64,000 nucleotides of DNA from Chrysopilus asiliformis. Taxonomy: Eukaryota; Arthropoda; Insecta; Diptera; Rhagionidae. Below, one piece after another: positions 24,661 to 36,284 of this stretch. The DNA lies in NCBI GenBank assembly GCA_964034945.1, contig OZ035961.1:70791931-70855930 (forward strand), in the 5' to 3' direction. The position numbers and the translations under genes are program-made. The first letter of the stretch is position 1, and every line of letters starts with the position of its first letter. The notes under the pieces are model-generated. The model was not told the origin of the DNA, did not search any database, and worked only from the letters and a program-made list of their open reading frames with translations.

Positions 24661-25431
24661 CAAACACATATGGGGGTTTTTAGGGTCGCCTAATCCAATT
24701 CTAATGTTTAGAAGTCTGTAAGGTTAACGAAAGGTTTCTGTCGATCTAAAAAATGTTGGTGACGACCCCCAAAATTTTTGCTGTCGACCTCTAAAATTTA
24801 GTTTACAACTTACTGTTGCCATCCCTAAAAATTCGCTGTTTGGAACGACCAAAGTTTTGCTCTACCCATTTCCTAACATTAAATATATCCTATAATATGT
24901 ATATACCAAAAGTCACTAAAAATTTTAAAATAAAAAACTTTTTAAAAAAAAGTAAAAAAAACCGACTTAAAAATGCACTAAAAAGGAAAAAATAATTTTT
25001 TTGGAAGTTGGGGCCAAAATAGAAACTTAAAGAGGACTTCTATTCATATTTCTTGAGTGTTACAAATAATTTTATTGTAACAAGAATTGTTAAGACAATC
25101 AAAAGCTTTTTACAGTTGTCGAGTACTTTTATGTACAATCGCGGTTAAAATATCACAATGACTATAATTTTTACATCCCGCGTTTCGTTTAATGCATTGC
25201 AAATATTCGATGTGATAAAAATAAATTTTTTATAGTGACAAGAATCGATATTCAAAATTTGGGGAATATAAAACCCATTCAATATGTATTTTAATACAAT
25301 TTTCACTCATCTCTACGAGCACCTATTTATCTAAATTGTTGTATGTGGTTATTTCAAATTCGGAAAGCTTTAAAACTTAAAATTTTTCCTTTCACTACTT
25401 AACGGTTCTTTAAAATAATGTTTTTTTTAAA

Positions 25432-25688
25432 TACCCCCCATACGAACGAAAACGTTTTTTGCGAATACCTCAAAAACGGTGCATCTTATCGAAAAAGTGC
25501 AAGAACAAAAGATGTTTAGGATATAATTCTACATAAAACTCCCATACATCAAAATCCGATTGGAATAAATTTTAAAAAATCTCATTGGAAACTTTGACTT
25601 CAAACTGGAATTTTGATACAACTGTTCACTTAAATCACCATACGGGTTTTCAATAATTGCCAGATTGGCAATTATAGCTTTTGTTATG
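25432..25688 (+). mobile_element. Family-A element, 5'-truncated
   Basis: Starts at TACCCCCCATACGAACGAAAA (interior position) and runs to the terminal hairpin and TTATG. The TATACCC end and GTCY block are absent. Confidence 0.8.
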
Positions 25689-25960
25689 TTTATATTATAT
25701 AGGTAGGCTGTAAAAAAATAATGGTTTGAATCTCATCTCTGTGACTTATTAGAAAACAAAAACTTTTGGTACAATTCAATAAATAATAATTTTATTTATT
25801 ACAAATTTTTTAATTTTATAGATTGTACAATAAAAGAGAGCAAATTGTTTGTTTCTATTTTGGCACCAACTTCCAAAAAAATTATTTTTTCCTTTTTAGT
25901 GCATTTTTAAGTCGGTTTTTTTTACTTTTTTTTAAAAAGTTTTTTTTTATTTTCTGTGTT

Positions 25961-26465
25961 CGAGGATCCAAATAATCGCAATTACTCGTGCTAGCGATGA
26001 ATAGTTGGCTGAATGCATTATCGGCAAATAAATCACAGAATAATTGAGAATTTTAAAACAAAAACAAAAAAAGATCTTCGGATATCTCTGGGCGATAGTA
26101 CATCCAACTAGTAGTTTATTTTGACATTACATGACACCGACAGTGACTTACAATTTCCAAATTGCACTTCAATTTTATTTTCACGTATGAAGTAGATTTC
26201 CGGTTTCTCCATGAGTTTACATCAGCGTTAAAATAATTACAAACTTGCGAATATTATTCTAAATTACTATTTTCTTCCTAGAATAATTTCTTTCATTAAT
26301 AAAACTACATTGTGAACTTTACGTGGTTTTCTTTCGAATTAAAGTAATCTTAGAAATAAATAGGTGTAGATCCTAAAATGGTTCCTCTTCCGGCTAAGCT
26401 TTCATAAAAATTTTTACTTTGTACTATTCATAAAAATTTACATTTTTCCGTGTTGTAAGGATTTT
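25961..26465. other. ap: AT-rich intron, nothing recognised
   Basis: No ORF, family match or inverted repeat seen. Confidence 0.5.
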
Positions 26466-27533
26466 TATACCCGTATGGTGAAACCAAAGGGTATACTAAC
26501 TTTGCCTTACCGTTTGTAACGCCAAGATCCCGTCATCACACACAAAAATGAATTACACCAGTGTGTTTAGAATGAAAAAACATAACAAAAGCTATAATTG
26601 CCAATCTGGCAATCATTGGAGACCCGTATGGTGATATTCGTATCAAAATTTGAACAGTTGTACCAAAATTCCACTTTGAAGTTAAACTTTCCAATAAGAT
26701 TTTTTAAAATTTATTCCAATTGAATTTTGATGTATGGGAGTTTTATGTAGAATTATATCCTAAATAACTTTTGTTCTTGGACTTTTTTTGATAAGATGCA
26801 CCGTTTTCGGGATATTCACAAAAAACGTTTTCGTTCGTATGGGGGGTACCCCCCCTAATGGTCCATTTTTGCCCATTAACGAACTTAGCCTCGCATTTTA
26901 CGAAAACCGGACCTGTACCAAATTTCAAGTCTGTAGGACGGACAGACAGACGGACAGACGGACGGACAGACAGACGGACGGACATGCTAAATTCAACTTT
27001 TTTTATCATTCTAAACACACTGGTGTAATTCATTTTTTTGTGCGATGACGGGATCTTGGCGTTACAAACGGTAAGGCAAAGTTAATATACCCTTTGGTTT
27101 CACCATACGGGTATAAAAATGAATTTTGCATGTCCGTCCGTCCGTCTGTGGCGCGGATTGCGGGCGCACGGATTGAGCTACAGACTTGAAATTTGGCACA
27201 GGTCCGTTTTTCGTAAAAAGCGAGGCTAAGTTCGTTAATGGGCAAAAATGGACCATTAGGGGGGGTACCCCCCATACGAACGAAAAAGTTTTTTGTGAAT
27301 ATCTCAAAAACGGTGCATCTTATCAAAAAAGTCCAAGAACAAAAGTTATTTAGAATATGATTCTACATAAAACTCCCATACATCAAAATCCGATTGGAAT
27401 AAATTTTAAAAAATCTTATTGGAAAGTTTGACTTCAAAGTGGAATTTTGGTATAACTGTTCGAATTTTGATACGAATATCACCATACGGGTCTCCAATGA
27501 TTGCCAGATTGCCAATAATAGCTTTTGTTATGT
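26466..27533 (+). mobile_element. Family-A element split by another family-A copy
   Basis: The left part (26466-26580) runs from TATACCCGTATGG to GTGTGTTTAGAATGA; the right part (from about 27118) resumes TGAATTTTGCATGTCCGTCC and ends at the hairpin and TTATG. Together they make one full copy interrupted by a complete inverse copy at 26581-27117. Confidence 0.82.
26581..27117 (-). mobile_element. Family-A element inserted into a copy of its own family
   Basis: Complete copy from CATAACAAAAGC to CATACGGGTATAAAA. The junctions define the family's termini and show insertion in an A/T run with no clear target duplication, as Helitron/Helentron relatives do. Confidence 0.82.
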
Positions 27534-28086
27534 TTTTATTCAGGAGTTTTTCAAATTTTTAGGGTTTTTCTTAAGTCGGGGGTTTTTCAAAATTTTTATT
27601 TTGTTTTTTTTTTAAGACACCTGCTAGCTTTCGCTTGAGATGTCGCATCTGAGTGATAAAAAAATAGGTGTGACGCTATGTAAATCAACTGTTAAAATTT
27701 TATGAACTCACATTTATTGCGTTTTAATGCACAATAAATAGCATTGTTTTTAACTGATTGAACTTGAAATGAGTGAAAAATCACCAAAAATCCTAAATTT
27801 TGTTAGATTGCTGTTTATTTTGGCGGAATGCCGGTGTTAAACTATTTCGGCTGAGTTTTAATAAGAAAATAGTTACAAACAAGAGTTTTTTTTTGAACAA
27901 TTTTTATTCAATTTTGTCTTAAATCTTCTTATAAATGATGTTGATATCGGACAGACTGACGCCACTTTACAGTATTAAACACTATTCGGTCAGGTATTAG
28001 TAATTTCTTAGCCCTATTAAAGCCCAATTAATATTTATTTCATTCACTCGTAAAGCGATTATAAAGGGGTTTTCAATGAGGACGCT

Positions 28087-28880
28087 CTAAAAGTGAAATA
28101 AGTCTAAAAGCGTTAAATCGCACGATCTCGGTGGCCAGTTCACATCGCCGCCGCGCCAGATAATCATGCCTTGAAATCGCTCGTGCAGAATGTCCATTGT
28201 GACATGCGCTGTGTGGCGTGTAGCGCCGTCCTGTTGGAACCACATGTTGTCAGTATTCATATCATCTATTTTAGGCCACAAGAAGTTACTTATCATCGAT
28301 CTGTAGTGCTCGCTGTTGACAGTTATAGCAATGCCAGTTTCGTTTTGGAAGAAGTTACGGACCGATGATTCCGCAAGACCGAAATCCGCACCAAACAGTG
28401 ACATTCTCGGGATGCATTTGGTGCTGGTGTATCTCGTGTGGATTGGTATCGCCTTAAGTCCGAAAATTTTGCTTGTTCACATATCTATTTATCTAAAAAT
28501 GAGCCTAGTCACTAAATATGATTTTTTTTTGCGAAATTTGGGTCAACTTCCAACTGCTCCAGAGCCCACGGCCTACTTTTAAGTTCCTGCGTCAGTTGGA
28601 TTATATACGGGTGCAAACCCAAGTCCCGACGCAAAATTCGCCAATTTTAAGTCGCAGAAAGGCCAAGTTCTTGTGAACGACGAGAAATTGACTGCCTTTG
28701 CCAAACATTCTCACCCACAGCAGCGATGTTTTCAACAGACCTTGCGTTTCGATGACGTACGGGTGTTAGATGATTATTTATCTAACCGGTTGATTCAAAT
28801 TTGGCCACCAAACGTCGAATAGTCGACTCGGCAGGACGGTTGTGGCGAGGATACAATAAAATGTATACAATAATAACGTA
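28087..28880 (-). pseudogene. mariner-like (ITm superfamily) transposase relic
   Basis: On the minus strand 28404-28087 reads FFQNETGIAITVNSEHYRSM, then MWFQQDGATRHTAHVTMDIL and VNWPPRSCDLTLLDLF, carrying the second catalytic Asp (QQDGA) and the region of the third (CDLT-LD). Further upstream, broken into several frames, are ENIAAVGENVWQRQSISRRS, ASREC-like and the N-terminal STIRRLVAKFES region. Stops and frameshifts separate them, so the gene is dead. The C-terminal tail and both ends are missing. Confidence 0.78.
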
Positions 28881-29055
28881 ATTTGAGTATTGTGGCGCTA
28901 AACCTATACTACTACCCTAATTTTAAACACAAATTACCAAGAAAACAGTAATTTATTGACATTTGGCAACACCGATCCTCAGCGTTGACAAAACAAGAAT
29001 CCGGTGCCTTTTTATTGCTCTTGCGTCATTTTTGCGGTTTCGCGAGAAGTTGTTT

Positions 29056-29480
29056 TAACCCTGAAATCACATTGAACGCGAAACCGACGCGAAACTGTCA
29101 CTTAAAAGTTTGGTTCCCACAAATTGTTTGAAGTGAGCACGCAGCTACAACGTAACCGCAACGCAAAAGTTTGCAAACTTCTAACTTTGCCGCAGAATTC
29201 TGCGTTGACAGTTCATAAAGTGAGGTTGGAAAAATGTCGTTCGAGGAAAAATTGATAGCCTGAGTGCAAATAACAAAGATAAAGACCAACAAAGCAAATT
29301 ATCGCTTCAAAATTATCCATTTTTGTAATTTTTCCAAGTTTATACCACTTTATATTATGTCACTTGTACTACTTCACGAGCTGCCATTGTGCTCTGCCGC
29401 TAGAATTTTGCACTGCGTGACAGTTCAGAGCGTTGTAGTTGCGTTGGTTTCGCGCTGGTTTCGCGTTCATTGTGCTCCAA
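29056..29480. mobile_element. Inverted-repeat element with GAACGCGAAACC ends
   Basis: CATTGAACGCGAAACCGACG at 29070 is matched in reverse complement at 29448-29475 (CAATGAACGCGAAACCAGCG). Additional matching blocks follow (GCAGCTACAACG / GCAACTACAACG). No target duplication recognised. Confidence 0.45.
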
Positions 29481-29601
29481 GCGTAAGTTAATAAGTTAAT
29501 GATTAAATATTATGTCGAAATGTATTTTGTTTTGTATGTGGGTATGTACTTTCCTTTCAGTCAATTAATAAACTTTTTTAAATATTTTGTCTTGGATATG
29601 C

Positions 29602-29668
29602 TCGCGCCCCCCCTTAAATGTACTCGCGCCCCCCTAGGGGGGCGCGCCCCACAGGTTGAGAATCGCTG
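29602..29668. mobile_element. Probable hAT terminus
   Basis: Read in reverse, CAGCGATTCTCAACCTGTGG followed by GGCGCGCCCCCCTAG resembles widespread hAT termini. The partner end was not found, so this is a solo end or lost element. Confidence 0.35.
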
Positions 29669-31080
29669 TCTTAAATGGCTGGAAACCAAAAGATCATTGT
29701 GGCAAACAAAGCTTAAATGCCGAAGATTTAAACAAACGGATGGCTTTTCCAGGAAGAAATAAGAAAATCGGAGATATTGGGCTCCTTCTAAATATCTTAA
29801 TATCTTTAGAGTTCAAAATATTAAAATTATTATTTGAATATTGCAGTTACTAAATTTAAAAATTTAAAATGTTTATATTTTTTTGCAATTAAGAATTTAC
29901 AGGAAAACTTTCACGTAAAATACGTGTAAACAATTAATTATTTACTGGTAAACTATTACGTAAAATACATTTTGTAAACAATCTGCATAGGACTGAAAAT
30001 AATTTTTTTGTTCTTTTCGCCCACCCTGTCTTTGCCAGATGAAGGGTGTTTAATGTACACATATTAAAAGTTGGATGCGTTCCTTTTTATTTTTGGCGCT
30101 ACCACGACCCTGGTCGTGTCGTGTCGATGATGTGCGCGCGACTCGTTGATTTATTATTAGTGTGAGGCAAAGAATTACGCATGTGTAATGATTCTTCTAG
30201 AAGCATTCGAAATTGAGATTTGTACTGCTAAAAGAGATCAAAACAAATATTTTCGGATGAATTTAAAACAAATTTAGTGGGTTGATCTCTTTAATGTTAG
30301 CAGCATCTATCCATTTATCTGGATGTCTATCCGTTCATACGAAGAATTTGAGTTGGGAGAGGTTGGAAAAGGTGATTGTGTGAGAGGACGGAATGGTAAG
30401 GTCATGGAAGGGTAAGAACACATGTTTTTCTCAATTAGTGAGAATGTGTCTTCTTTCACGCCGAATTATTTCTTATATTGTAGCACTTTGGCTGCATCCA
30501 ACCACATGGTCGGCTTGAATTCCACGGAGCGCCAATGACAAATTTCCATGAAAAATCGCATCAAACAGTCGAAATTAATTTCATCGTTCCTGGCTCAGTG
30601 TCAATAAATTATTTTTAAAATTCTTAATTGCGTCTGGATCACCTAGCCACATTGTAGGCACGCAGCGGATCAAGCCATAATTGGTTTAAGCTTACTACAC
30701 TTGCAAGTGCACTTGGCGCATTGAATGAGTGTTGAGCCATCTTTTTTATGCAAAGTCACTTTCTTGATGACCCTTTTGTTGCCGCCTTCGTTCCGCATGT
30801 CATTTCTACACCTGAAGCTTATTGAAATAGTTCTGTTTAGGCTGGATATCACAGATAATCACGGATATGTCGATGGGAATGATCATGTCGGACATTACTT
30901 CCTAATTAGGCTTGCGTGTGACAATCAAATCAATCAATTAGGAAATTAACTTTTTTGAATTTTACCTCGAATCTCATACTTTATCAGATTTTCCTACTCT
31001 CGTTACTAGCGGATTCCCACGTCAATAATGGATGAGTTTTTAAAAAAAATTAGATCAATTAAATTAGATAATAGTTTTTT
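29669..31080. other. ap: Intron, no feature recognised
   Basis: Short minus-strand frames at 30670-30852 contain a CAKCTCKCSKLKP stretch but break at once. No supported gene. Confidence 0.4.
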
Positions 31081-31216
31081 ACTTTCTTCTACGGAGTATA
31101 ATAAAGTATTGTATTCATGAAAAATTTGGACCTCTAAATTTTGCCTAAAAAACATTTCCCGATCACTCCTGAGTCGATTGGAGTCATATTAAAAAAAATG
31201 TCGTTCTGTCGTTCTG
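31081..31216 (+). mobile_element. Family-B fragment forming the left edge of the octamer array
   Basis: ACTTTCTTCTACGGAGTATA to TCGTTCTGTC matches 5480-6215 with the 5573-6170 insertion removed. It contains the uninterrupted sequence ATCACTCCTGAGTCGATT, the empty site of that hAT MITE. Confidence 0.82.
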
Positions 31217-34200
31217 TCTGTCAGTCTGTCAGTCTGTCAGTCTGTCAGTCTGTCAGTCTGTCAGTCTGTCAGTCTGTCAGTCTGTCAGTCTGTCAGTCTG
31301 TCAGTCTGTCAGTCTGTCAGTGTGTCAGTCTGTCAGTCTGTCAGTCTGTCAGTCTGTCAGTCTGTCAGTCTCTCAGTCTGTCAGTCTCTCAGTCTCTCAG
31401 TCTGTCAGTCTCTCAGTCTGTCAGTCTCTCAGTCTGTCAGTCTGTCAGTCTGTCAGTCTATCAGTCTGTCAGTCTGTCAGTCTGTCAGTCTGTCAGTCTG
31501 TCAGTCTGTCAGTCTGTCAGTCTGTCAGTCTGTCAGTCTGTCAGTCTGTCAGTCTGTCAGTCTGTCAGTCTGTCAGTCTGTCAGTCTGTCAGTCTGTCAG
31601 TCTGTCAGTCTGTCAGTCTGTCAGTCTGTCAGTCTGTCAGTCTGTCAGTCTGTCAGTCTGTCAGTCTGTCAGTCTGTCAGTCTGTCAGTCTGTCAGTCTG
31701 TCAGTCTGTCAGTCTGTCAGTCTGTCAGTCTGTCAGTCTGTCAGTCTGTCAGTCTGTCAGTCTGTCAGTCTGTCAGTCTGTCAGTCTGTCAGTCTGTCAG
31801 TCTGTCAGTCTGTCAGTCTGTCAGTCTGTCAGTCTGTCAGTCTGTCAGTCTGTCAGTCTGTCAGTCTGTCAGTCTGTCAGTCTGTCAGTCTGTCAGTCTG
31901 TCAGTCTGTCAGTCTGTCAGTCTGTCAGTCTGTCAGTCTGTCAGTCTGTCAGTCTGTCAGTCTGTCAGTCTGTCAGTCTGTCAGTCTGTCAGTCTGTCAG
32001 TCTGTCAGTCTGTCAGTCTGTCAGTCTGTCAGTCTGTCAGTCTGTCAGTCTGTCAGTCTGTCAGTCTGTCAGTCTGTCAGTCTGTCAGTCTGTCAGTCTG
32101 TCAGTCTGTCAGTCTGTCAGTCTGTCAGTCTGTCAGTCTGTCAGTCTGTCAGTCTGTCAGTCTGTCAGTCTGTCAGTCTGTCAGTCTGTCAGTCTGTCAG
32201 TCTGTCAGTCTGTCAGTCTGTCAGTCTGTCAGTCTGTCAGTCTGTCAGTCTGTCAGTCTGTCAGTCTGTCAGTCTGTCAGTCTGTCAGTCTGTCAGTCTG
32301 TCAGTCTGTCAGTCTGTCAGTCTGTCAGTCTGTCAGTCTGTCAGTCTGTCAGTCTGTCAGTCTGTCAGTCTGTCAGTGTGTCAGTCTGTCAGTCTGTCAG
32401 TCTGTCAGTCTGTCAGTCTGTCAGTCTCTCAGTCTGTCAGTCTCTCAGTCTCTCAGTCTGTCAGTCTCTCAGTCTGTCAGTCTGTCAGTCTGTCAGTCTG
32501 TCAGTCTGTCAGTCTATCAGTCTGTCAGTCTGTCAGTCTGTCAGTCTGTCAGTCTGTCAGTCTGTCAGTCTGTCAGTCTGTCAGTCTGTCAGTCTGTCAG
32601 TCTGTCAGTCTGTCAGTCTGTCAGTCTGTCAGTCTGTCAGTCTGTCAGTCTGTCAGTCTGTCAGTCTGTCAGTCTGTCAGTCTGTCAGTCTGTCAGTCTG
32701 TCAGTCTGTCAGTCTGTCAGTCTGTCAGTCTGTCAGTCTGTCAGTCTGTCAGTCTGTCAGTCTGTCAGTCTGTCAGTCTGTCAGTCTGTCAGTCTGTCAG
32801 TCTGTCAGTCTGTCAGTCTGTCAGTCTGTCAGTCTGTCAGTCTGTCAGTCTGTCAGTCTGTCAGTCTGTCAGTCTGTCAGTCTGTCAGTCTGTCAGTCTG
32901 TCAGTCTGTCAGTCTGTCAGTCTGTCAGTCTGTCAGTCTGTCAGTCTGTCAGTCTGTCAGTCTGTCAGTCTGTCAGTCTGTCAGTCTGTCAGTCTGTCAG
33001 TCTGTCAGTCTGTCAGTCTGTCAGTCTGTCAGTCTGTCAGTCTGTCAGTCTGTCAGTCTGTCAGTCTGTCAGTCTGTCAGTCTGTCAGTCTGTCAGTCTG
33101 TCAGTCTGTCAGTCTGTCAGTCTGTCAGTCTGTCAGTCTGTCAGTCTGTCAGTCTGTCAGTCTGTCAGTCTGTCAGTCTGTCAGTCTGTCAGTCTGTCAG
33201 TCTGTCAGTCTGTCAGTCTGTCAGTCTGTCAGTCTGTCAGTCTGTCAGTCTGTCAGTCTGTCAGTCTGTCAGTCTGTCAGTCTGTCAGTCTGTCAGTCTG
33301 TCAGTCTGTCAGTCTGTCAGTCTGTCAGTCTGTCAGTCTGTCAGTCTGTCAGTCTGTCAGTCTGTCAGTCTGTCAGTCTGTCAGTCTGTCAGTCTGTCAG
33401 TCTGTCAGTCTGTCAGTCTGTCAGTCTGTCAGTCTGTCAGTCTGTCAGTCTGTCAGTCTGTCAGTCTGTCAGTCTGTCAGTCTGTCAGTCTGTCAGTCTG
33501 TCAGTCTGTCAGTCTGTCAGTCTGTCAGTCTGTCAGTCTGTCAGTCTGTCAGTCTGTCAGTCTGTCAGTCTGTCAGTCTGTCAGTCTGTCAGTCTGTCAG
33601 TCTGTCAGTCTGTCAGTCTGTCAGTCTGTCAGTCTGTCAGTCTGTCAGTCTGTCAGTCTGTCAGTCTGTCAGTCTGTCAGTCTGTCAGTCTGTCAGTCTG
33701 TCAGTCTGTCAGTCTGTCAGTCTGTCAGTCTGTCAGTCTGTCAGTCTGTCAGTCTGTCAGTCTGTCAGTCTGTCAGTCTGTCAGTCTGTCAGTCTGTCAG
33801 TCTGTCAGTCTGTCAGTCTGTCAGTCTGTCAGTCTGTCAGTCTGTCAGTCTGTCAGTCTGTCAGTCTGTCAGTCTGTCAGTCTGTCAGTCTGTCAGTCTG
33901 TCAGTCTGTCAGTCTGTCAGTCTGTCAGTCTGTCAGTCTGTCAGTCTGTCAGTCTGTCAGTCTGTCAGTCTGTCAGTCTGTCAGTCTGTCAGTCTGTCAG
34001 TCTGTCAGTCTGTCAGTCTGTCAGTCTGTCAGTCTGTCAGTCTGTCAGTCTGTCAGTCTGTCAGTCTGTCAGTCTGTCAGTCTGTCAGTCTGTCAGTCTG
34101 TCAGTCTGTCAGTCTGTCAGTCTGTCAGTCTGTCAGTCTGTCAGTCTGTCAGTCTGTCAGTCTGTCAGTCTGTCAGTCTGTCAGTCTGTCAGTCTGTCAG

Positions 34201-35950
34201 TCTGTCAGTCTGTCAGTCTGTCAGTCTGTCAGTCTGTCAGTCTGTCAGTCTGTCAGTCTGTCAGTCTGTCAGTCTGTCAGTCTGTCAGTCTGTCAGTCTG
34301 TCAGTCTGTCAGTCTGTCAGTCTGTCAGTCTGTCAGTCTGTCAGTCTGTCAGTCTGTCAGTCTGTCAGTCTGTCAGTCTGTCAGTCTGTCAGTCTGTCAG
34401 TCTGTCAGTCTGTCAGTCTGTCAGTCTGTCAGTCTGTCAGTCTGTCAGTCTGTCAGTCTGTCAGTCTGTCAGTCTGTCAGTCTGTCAGTCTGTCAGTCTG
34501 TCAGTCTGTCAGTCTGTCAGTCTGTCAGTCTGTCAGTCTGTCAGTCTGTCAGTCTGTCAGTCTGTCAGTCTGTCAGTCTGTCAGTCTGTCAGTCTGTCAG
34601 TCTGTCAGTCTGTCAGTCTGTCAGTCTGTCAGTCTGTCAGTCTGTCAGTCTGTCAGTCTGTCAGTCTGTCAGTCTGTCAGTCTGTCAGTCTGTCAGTCTG
34701 TCAGTCTGTCAGTCTGTCAGTCTGTCAGTCTGTCAGTCTGTCAGTCTGTCAGTCTGTCAGTCTGTCAGTCTGTCAGTCTGTCAGTCTGTCAGTCTGTCAG
34801 TCTGTCAGTCTGTCAGTCTGTCAGTCTGTCAGTCTGTCAGTCTGTCAGTCTGTCAGTCTGTCAGTCTGTCAGTCTGTCAGTCTGTCAGTCTGTCAGTCTG
34901 TCAGTCTGTCAGTCTGTCAGTCTGTCAGTCTGTCAGTCTGTCAGTCTGTCAGTCTGTCAGTCTGTCAGTCTGTCAGTCTGTCAGTCTGTCAGTCTGTCAG
35001 TCTGTCAGTCTGTCAGTCTGTCAGTCTGTCAGTCTGTCAGTCTGTCAGTCTGTCAGTCTGTCAGTCTGTCAGTCTGTCAGTCTGTCAGTCTGTCAGTCTG
35101 TCAGTCTGTCAGTCTGTCAGTCTGTCAGTCTGTCAGTCTGTCAGTCTGTCAGTCTGTCAGTCTGTCAGTCTGTCAGTCTGTCAGTCTGTCAGTCTGTCAG
35201 TCTGTCAGTCTGTCAGTCTGTCAGTCTGTCAGTCTGTCAGTCTGTCAGTCTGTCAGTCTGTCAGTCTGTCAGTCTGTCAGTCTGTCAGTCTGTCAGTCTG
35301 TCAGTCTGTCAGTCTGTCAGTCTGTCAGTCTGTCAGTCTGTCAGTCTGTCAGTCTGTCAGTCTGTCAGTCTGTCAGTCTGTCAGTCTGTCAGTCTGTCAG
35401 TCTGTCAGTCTGTCAGTCTGTCAGTCTGTCAGTCTGTCAGTCTGTCAGTCTGTCAGTCTGTCAGTCTGTCAGTCTGTCAGTCTGTCAGTCTGTCAGTCTG
35501 TCAGTCTGTCAGTCTGTCAGTCTGTCAGTCTGTCAGTCTGTCAGTCTGTCAGTCTGTCAGTCTGTCAGTCTGTCAGTCTGTCAGTCTGTCAGTCTGTCAG
35601 TCTGTCAGTCTGTCAGTCTGTCAGTCTGTCAGTCTGTCAGTATGTCCGTCCGTCTGTCCATCCGTCTGTCAGTCTGTCAGTCTGTCAGTCTGTCAGTCTG
35701 TCAGTCTGTCAGTCTGTCAGTCTGTCAGTCTGTCAGTCTGTCAGTCTGTCAGTCTGTCAGTCTGTCAGTCTGTCAGTCTGTCAGTCTGTCAGTCTGTCAG
35801 TCTGTCAGTCTGTCAGTCTGTCAGTCTGTCAGTCTGTCAGTCTGTCAGTCTGTCAGTCTGTCAGTCTGTCAGTCTGTCAGTCTGTCAGTCTGTCAGTCTG
35901 TCAGTCTGTCAGTCTGTCAGTATGTCCGTCCGTCTGTCCATCCGTCTGTC
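31217..35950 (+). repeat. 4.7-kb tandem array of the octamer GTCTGTCA (about 590 copies)
   Basis: Almost perfect (CAGTCTGT)n. The left part (to about 32520) has a few variant units (GTGTGTCA, TCTCTCAG, TCTATCAG). About 3.1 kb from 32520 to 35640 is invariant. Two diverged blocks with TATGTCCGTCCGTCTGTCC occur at 35640 and 35920. All three plus-strand frames are open because the unit has no stop, while the complement has TGA in every frame. These open frames (up to 1624 codons) are not genes. The left flank is family B and the right flank family A. Confidence 0.97.
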
Positions 35951-36010
35951 TGTGGCGCGGATTGCGGGCGCACGGATTGAGCTACAGACTTGAAATTTTG
36001 AGCAGATTCG
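35919..36010 (+). mobile_element. Family-A fragment forming the right edge of the octamer array
   Basis: TATGTCCGTCCGTCTGTCC then CTGTGGCGCGGATTGCGGGC and the following GATTGAGCTACAGACTTG are the family-A core. Homology stops near AGCAGATTCG. Confidence 0.75.
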
Positions 36011-36113
36011 TATAATACTAACATATAATACTAACATGAAAAAATTTTTTTTTTCTTTTAAAATACAATATAAAGGTTTAAGTTAAAAAAAGAAAACATT
36101 ATAAAAATAAATA

Positions 36114-36284
36114 TTAAATATTTCTATCATGGATAAACTCATTGGCCATAAAGAATTTTTTTACTTTTCTCTTAAATATTTCCTTATTTTTGGTTTGTTT
36201 TAATTCGTCCGGTAATTTATTATATTCTCGTATTGCATTGTTGACAATCCCTTTATGTTTTTTGGAGCTGTTATATTGTTTAAG
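36114..36284 (-). pseudogene. Non-LTR retrotransposon ORF2 C-terminus (CR1/Jockey type)
   Basis: Minus-strand reading from 36284 gives VNNAIREYNKLPDELKQTKN, then KEIFKRKVKKFFMANEF and a stop (36116-36114). The YN.LPDE(L/I)K and FKRKVKKF pattern is typical of the last residues of CR1/Jockey ORF2 proteins. An in-frame stop lies just upstream, so only the tail survives, between the octamer array and the ap exon. Confidence 0.62.

Larger units (their letters stand above)
23853..25948 (+). mobile_element. Helitron-like (HINE) repeat inserted in the family-D end
   Basis: Starts AACCGACTTCCAAAAAAGG followed by AGGAGGTTATCAATTCG, a start I recall from insect Helitron-related non-autonomous elements, and ends in a poly-T after AAAAAG. 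It sits between the T run and ATTTTCTGTG of the family-D terminus without target duplication. It holds an ATTT run, five 122-bp units, a pair of inverted repeats (24926-25040 and 25866-25948) and a truncated family-A copy. Confidence 0.5.
19733..25958 (+). mobile_element. Family-D element, long copy with nested insertions
   Basis: The left end CACAGAAAGAAATAATTTTG (19733) through 20481 is nearly identical to 57090-57860. The right part 23597-23852 matches 57865-58096. The last ten bases ATTTTCTGTG reappear at 25949-25958 after an inserted element. Compared with the 1-kb copy at 57090-58105 this one has an extra 3.1 kb (20482-23596) holding a non-LTR fragment, a palindrome and family-C repeats. 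A minus-strand 132-codon frame (19935-20333), also present in the other copy, is unrecognised. Confidence 0.68.

Noticed and set aside
30670..30852. Cysteine-rich minus-strand ORF (CAKCTCKCSKL)
   Set aside because: The frame is interrupted on both sides, there is no splice context and no family is recognised. Too little to support a gene.
31217..35950. CRISPR-like regular array
   Set aside because: There are no spacers; units are contiguous 8-mers, and the window is eukaryotic.
31141..36015. A 1624-codon open frame (and two more in the other plus-strand frames) of Ser-Val-Cys-Gln repeats
   Set aside because: It is the translation of the GTCTGTCA octamer, which has no stop in any plus-strand frame. 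There is no start context, domain or codon bias of a gene.
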